Origin: Sulfitobacter sp. HGT1 | Lineage (GTDB): Bacteria > Pseudomonadota > Alphaproteobacteria > Rhodobacterales > Rhodobacteraceae | Direction of reading: 5' to 3' | Length of the DNA: 64,000 nucleotides | NCBI RefSeq assembly: GCF_013282155.1 | Contig: NZ_BLWI01000005.1 | Location: forward strand, 1 to 64,000 | Shown here: positions 62,617 through 64,000 of the stretch, in pieces | How positions within the stretch are numbered: position 1 is the stretch's first letter | How the letters are laid out: each line of letters begins with the position of its first letter | Notes under the pieces: generated by a model | The model's input: only the letters and a program-made list of their open reading frames with translations | Databases searched by the model: none | Told to the model about the DNA's origin: nothing | Translations under genes and position numbers: made by a program

Positions 62617-64000
62617 GACTTTGTCCGTTGTCTGACTGTCGGCAGGATAGCGGGTCGTTCCAACGGTCTTGTAGGCAGTTGAACTTCAATGACACTCTCA
62701 GACTTTGAAGTTGACCGGCGCGAATTCCTCACGATCTCTGATGTTCGGCCTTTCTGAACTGCGCTCCGTTTCGCCTCCTTGAGCTTTGTTCCTGGCTTGC
62801 GAACCTTAATGGCGTGCCCGTTCGAAATCGCCGCCAGGATCTCACTGGCGCTCAGATCCTGCGCTGCGTCATGCCCAAGTTTCGTTCGTATTCTTTTGAG
62901 TTCTTCAAATGTGATGGCAGGCATATCCGGATCTTTCGCAGAAACGAAAAAAGTGTGGCCCGTCGTCGGGTCACTGACCGCGATCTCCCTAATATCGGTG
63001 GGATCTATGCTGATATCGACCAACTGCCCCGGACCGACCGATTTTACATACTCGCGCAACTCCGGTGAGGAATACTGGATTTTCTCATATTCGATACCGT
63101 ACCGCTGCACCTTTCTGGTGCCCTTACGAAGATAAAACATCTGCCTGAGCTGATGGCGGCTGGGCGGCTCGATAATCAGATGTTCTTCGGCCAGCCGTTG
63201 CCAGCAATCATAGGGTGCTTCACGAGTTCTTAAGGCGCTTTGAATGCGTTTTCTGGACTTGCGCGCGTAGACATCGTAGCGCCACTTCTGGATGGCTGAC
63301 TCCAGATCCTGACAAGTGAGCTGTGCCTCCCGCTGTGCCTTCTTGGTCCGTTCTTTGGCTCCAATCAAATCAGTTTGCGTCGCTCCGGGAAGAGTTCTCA
63401 GGAAGCGGTTCAGCTCCAGAAAAAAGCGTTCAATGAACGGCTTTCGATCCGGTTGTCCCGGGATATTCTTGCGAAGTTCGAAGCTGGCATTCTTCAGGCA
63501 GGCCTCGATTAGTTCGCCAGAGTTCTCACTGCCTTGGTCAGTAACGACCACCCGCAAGCGTCCACACGTTTGCATCGGATACTCGATATCGTGTTTTTCA
63601 AAGAAAGCAGCATCCTTGACCGTCATCGTCTCTTTGAGCGTTTTGGCCACCATGATCGAATTGGGATCTTCGAGGGAAACTGTAATGCCAACAATAACCC
63701 CCGTCGCACAATCGATCGCAGCACATATCGTGGGCCGACCAAGGACTACCCACTCCTCGTCTACGACGAAGATATCGGCGACGGTACAGTCCAACTCAAC
63801 GCGCTCCAAAGGTGCGGTCACTGTTTGGAACTCCGCAGCTTGAAGTACAGCACGACGTCCCTCCGGACCACCGATCCTGGCCTTGATGATGTCCGCATGT
63901 GGAAGCCGCTTCACAATTGTACGAACGACCTTTTCGCCATGAGGGCTCGGCTTCATGCCGTTCTCTTCACATCTCGCAGTATAAATACTGCCCGCTTCCG
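62613..64000 (-). CDS. tniA: TniA/TnsB-type DDE transposase (partial, runs off window)
   Basis: The frame is open from the window edge (64000) to the stop at 62613, giving at least 462 residues. Counting from the internal Met at 63956, the catalytic residues are D56 (ERVELDCTVADIF), D140 (VVVTDQGSENSGE) and E176 (KPFIERFFLELN), the DDE triad of Mu/Tn7-type rve transposases. A Mu-C-like beta domain follows (~290-345). The N-terminal DNA-binding part lies beyond the window. The Met at 63956 is therefore probably not the start, as EAGSIYTARCEENG continues in frame upstream of it. Confidence 0.9.
   Translation of the reverse strand, partial: EAGSIYTARCEENGMKPSPHGEKVVRTIVKRLPHADIIKARIGGPEGRRAVLQAAEFQTVTAPLERVELDCTVADIFVVDEEWVVLGRPTICAAIDCATGVIVGITVSLEDPNSIMVAKTLKETMTVKDAAFFEKHDIEYPMQTCGRLRVVVTDQGSENSGELIEACLKNASFELRKNIPGQPDRKPFIERFFLELNRFLRTLPGATQTDLIGAKERTKKAQREAQLTCQDLESAIQKWRYDVYARKSRKRIQSALRTREAPYDCWQRLAEEHLIIEPPSRHQLRQMFYLRKGTRKVQRYGIEYEKIQYSSPELREYVKSVGPGQLVDISIDPTDIREIAVSDPTTGHTFFVSAKDPDMPAITFEELKRIRTKLGHDAAQDLSASEILAAISNGHAIKVRKPGTKLKEAKRSAVQKGRTSEIVRNSRRSTSKSESVIEVQLPTRPLERPAILPTVRQRTKS

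Overview
The window looks like an accessory replicon or genomic island of a denitrifying marine alphaproteobacterium, most likely a Rhodobacteraceae (Roseobacter-group) member. Supporting this are the nos cluster in Paracoccus/Roseobacter order (nosC-R-Z-D-F-Y-L-X), NsrR/NNR-type regulators, NnrS/NnrU, ChvE/GguA/GguB-type sugar uptake, TRAP transport, betaine-type metabolism, moderate-to-high GC and a heavy load of decayed insertion sequences. No rRNA, tRNA or CRISPR array was seen, and no replication gene could be identified with confidence.

Layout. 0-0.8 kb: a truncated gene abutting an IS3-family remnant. 0.9-5.6 kb: a nitric-oxide response block (Rrf2/NsrR regulator divergent from truncated haemoglobin, hemerythrin-type iron-centre repair protein, 5-formyl-THF cyclo-ligase, NnrS, NnrU, CBS protein), ending in a small Cys-rich gene cut by an IS21 remnant. 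6.4-9.3 kb: acyl-CoA dehydrogenase, DUF1858 mini-protein, a Crp/Fnr (NNR-type) regulator and pseudoazurin. 9.4-18.5 kb: nosCRZDFYLX for N2O reduction. FNR/NNR-type boxes lie before the CBS gene, the DUF1858 gene, pseudoazurin and nosC, which suggests one anaerobic/NO regulon; pseudoazurin is the plausible electron donor.

19.2-37.1 kb: sugar utilisation. A YtfQRT-YjfF-like furanose importer with aldose 1-epimerase is followed by a divergent GbpR-like LysR regulator. Next comes a ChvE-GguAB importer followed by enzymes for all five steps of non-phosphorylative L-arabinose (or D-galactose-like) oxidation to 2-oxoglutarate: dehydrogenase, lactonase, arabonate dehydratase, 2-keto-3-deoxy-arabonate dehydratase and 2-oxoglutarate semialdehyde dehydrogenase.

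37.1-39.9 kb: a graveyard of IS6, IS110 and IS3 pieces, peppered with a roughly 42-bp hairpin element that interrupts the transposase genes. 40.0-46.2 kb: an alkaline-phosphatase-superfamily hydrolase (sulfatase/phosphonate monoester hydrolase type), a MarR regulator, a TAXI-type TRAP transporter and a frameshifted DUF3237 gene. 46.2-52.9 kb: an IS-bounded island with two gene fragments, a HEPN-like protein, an FRG-domain protein, a small ORF and two tandem MbcA/ParS/Xre-type antitoxin-like genes; a second dispersed repeat family is concentrated here. 53.0-58.9 kb: a sarcosine/dimethylglycine dehydrogenase-like flavoprotein, a TetR (BetI-like) regulator, a BCCT transporter and a universal stress protein. 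59.2-64 kb: IS110 and VOC remnants, then one end of a Tn5053/Tn7-like transposon (tniQ-tniB-tniA, all leftward, tniA running off the window).

The most unusual signals are the hairpin element family (six copies, five of them in 1.2 kb), the dispersed 25-bp-core repeat, the HEPN/FRG pair and the tandem orphan antitoxin-like genes. Start sites were chosen by ribosome-binding sites, overlaps and family length. Family calls come from reading the translations, not from database searches.
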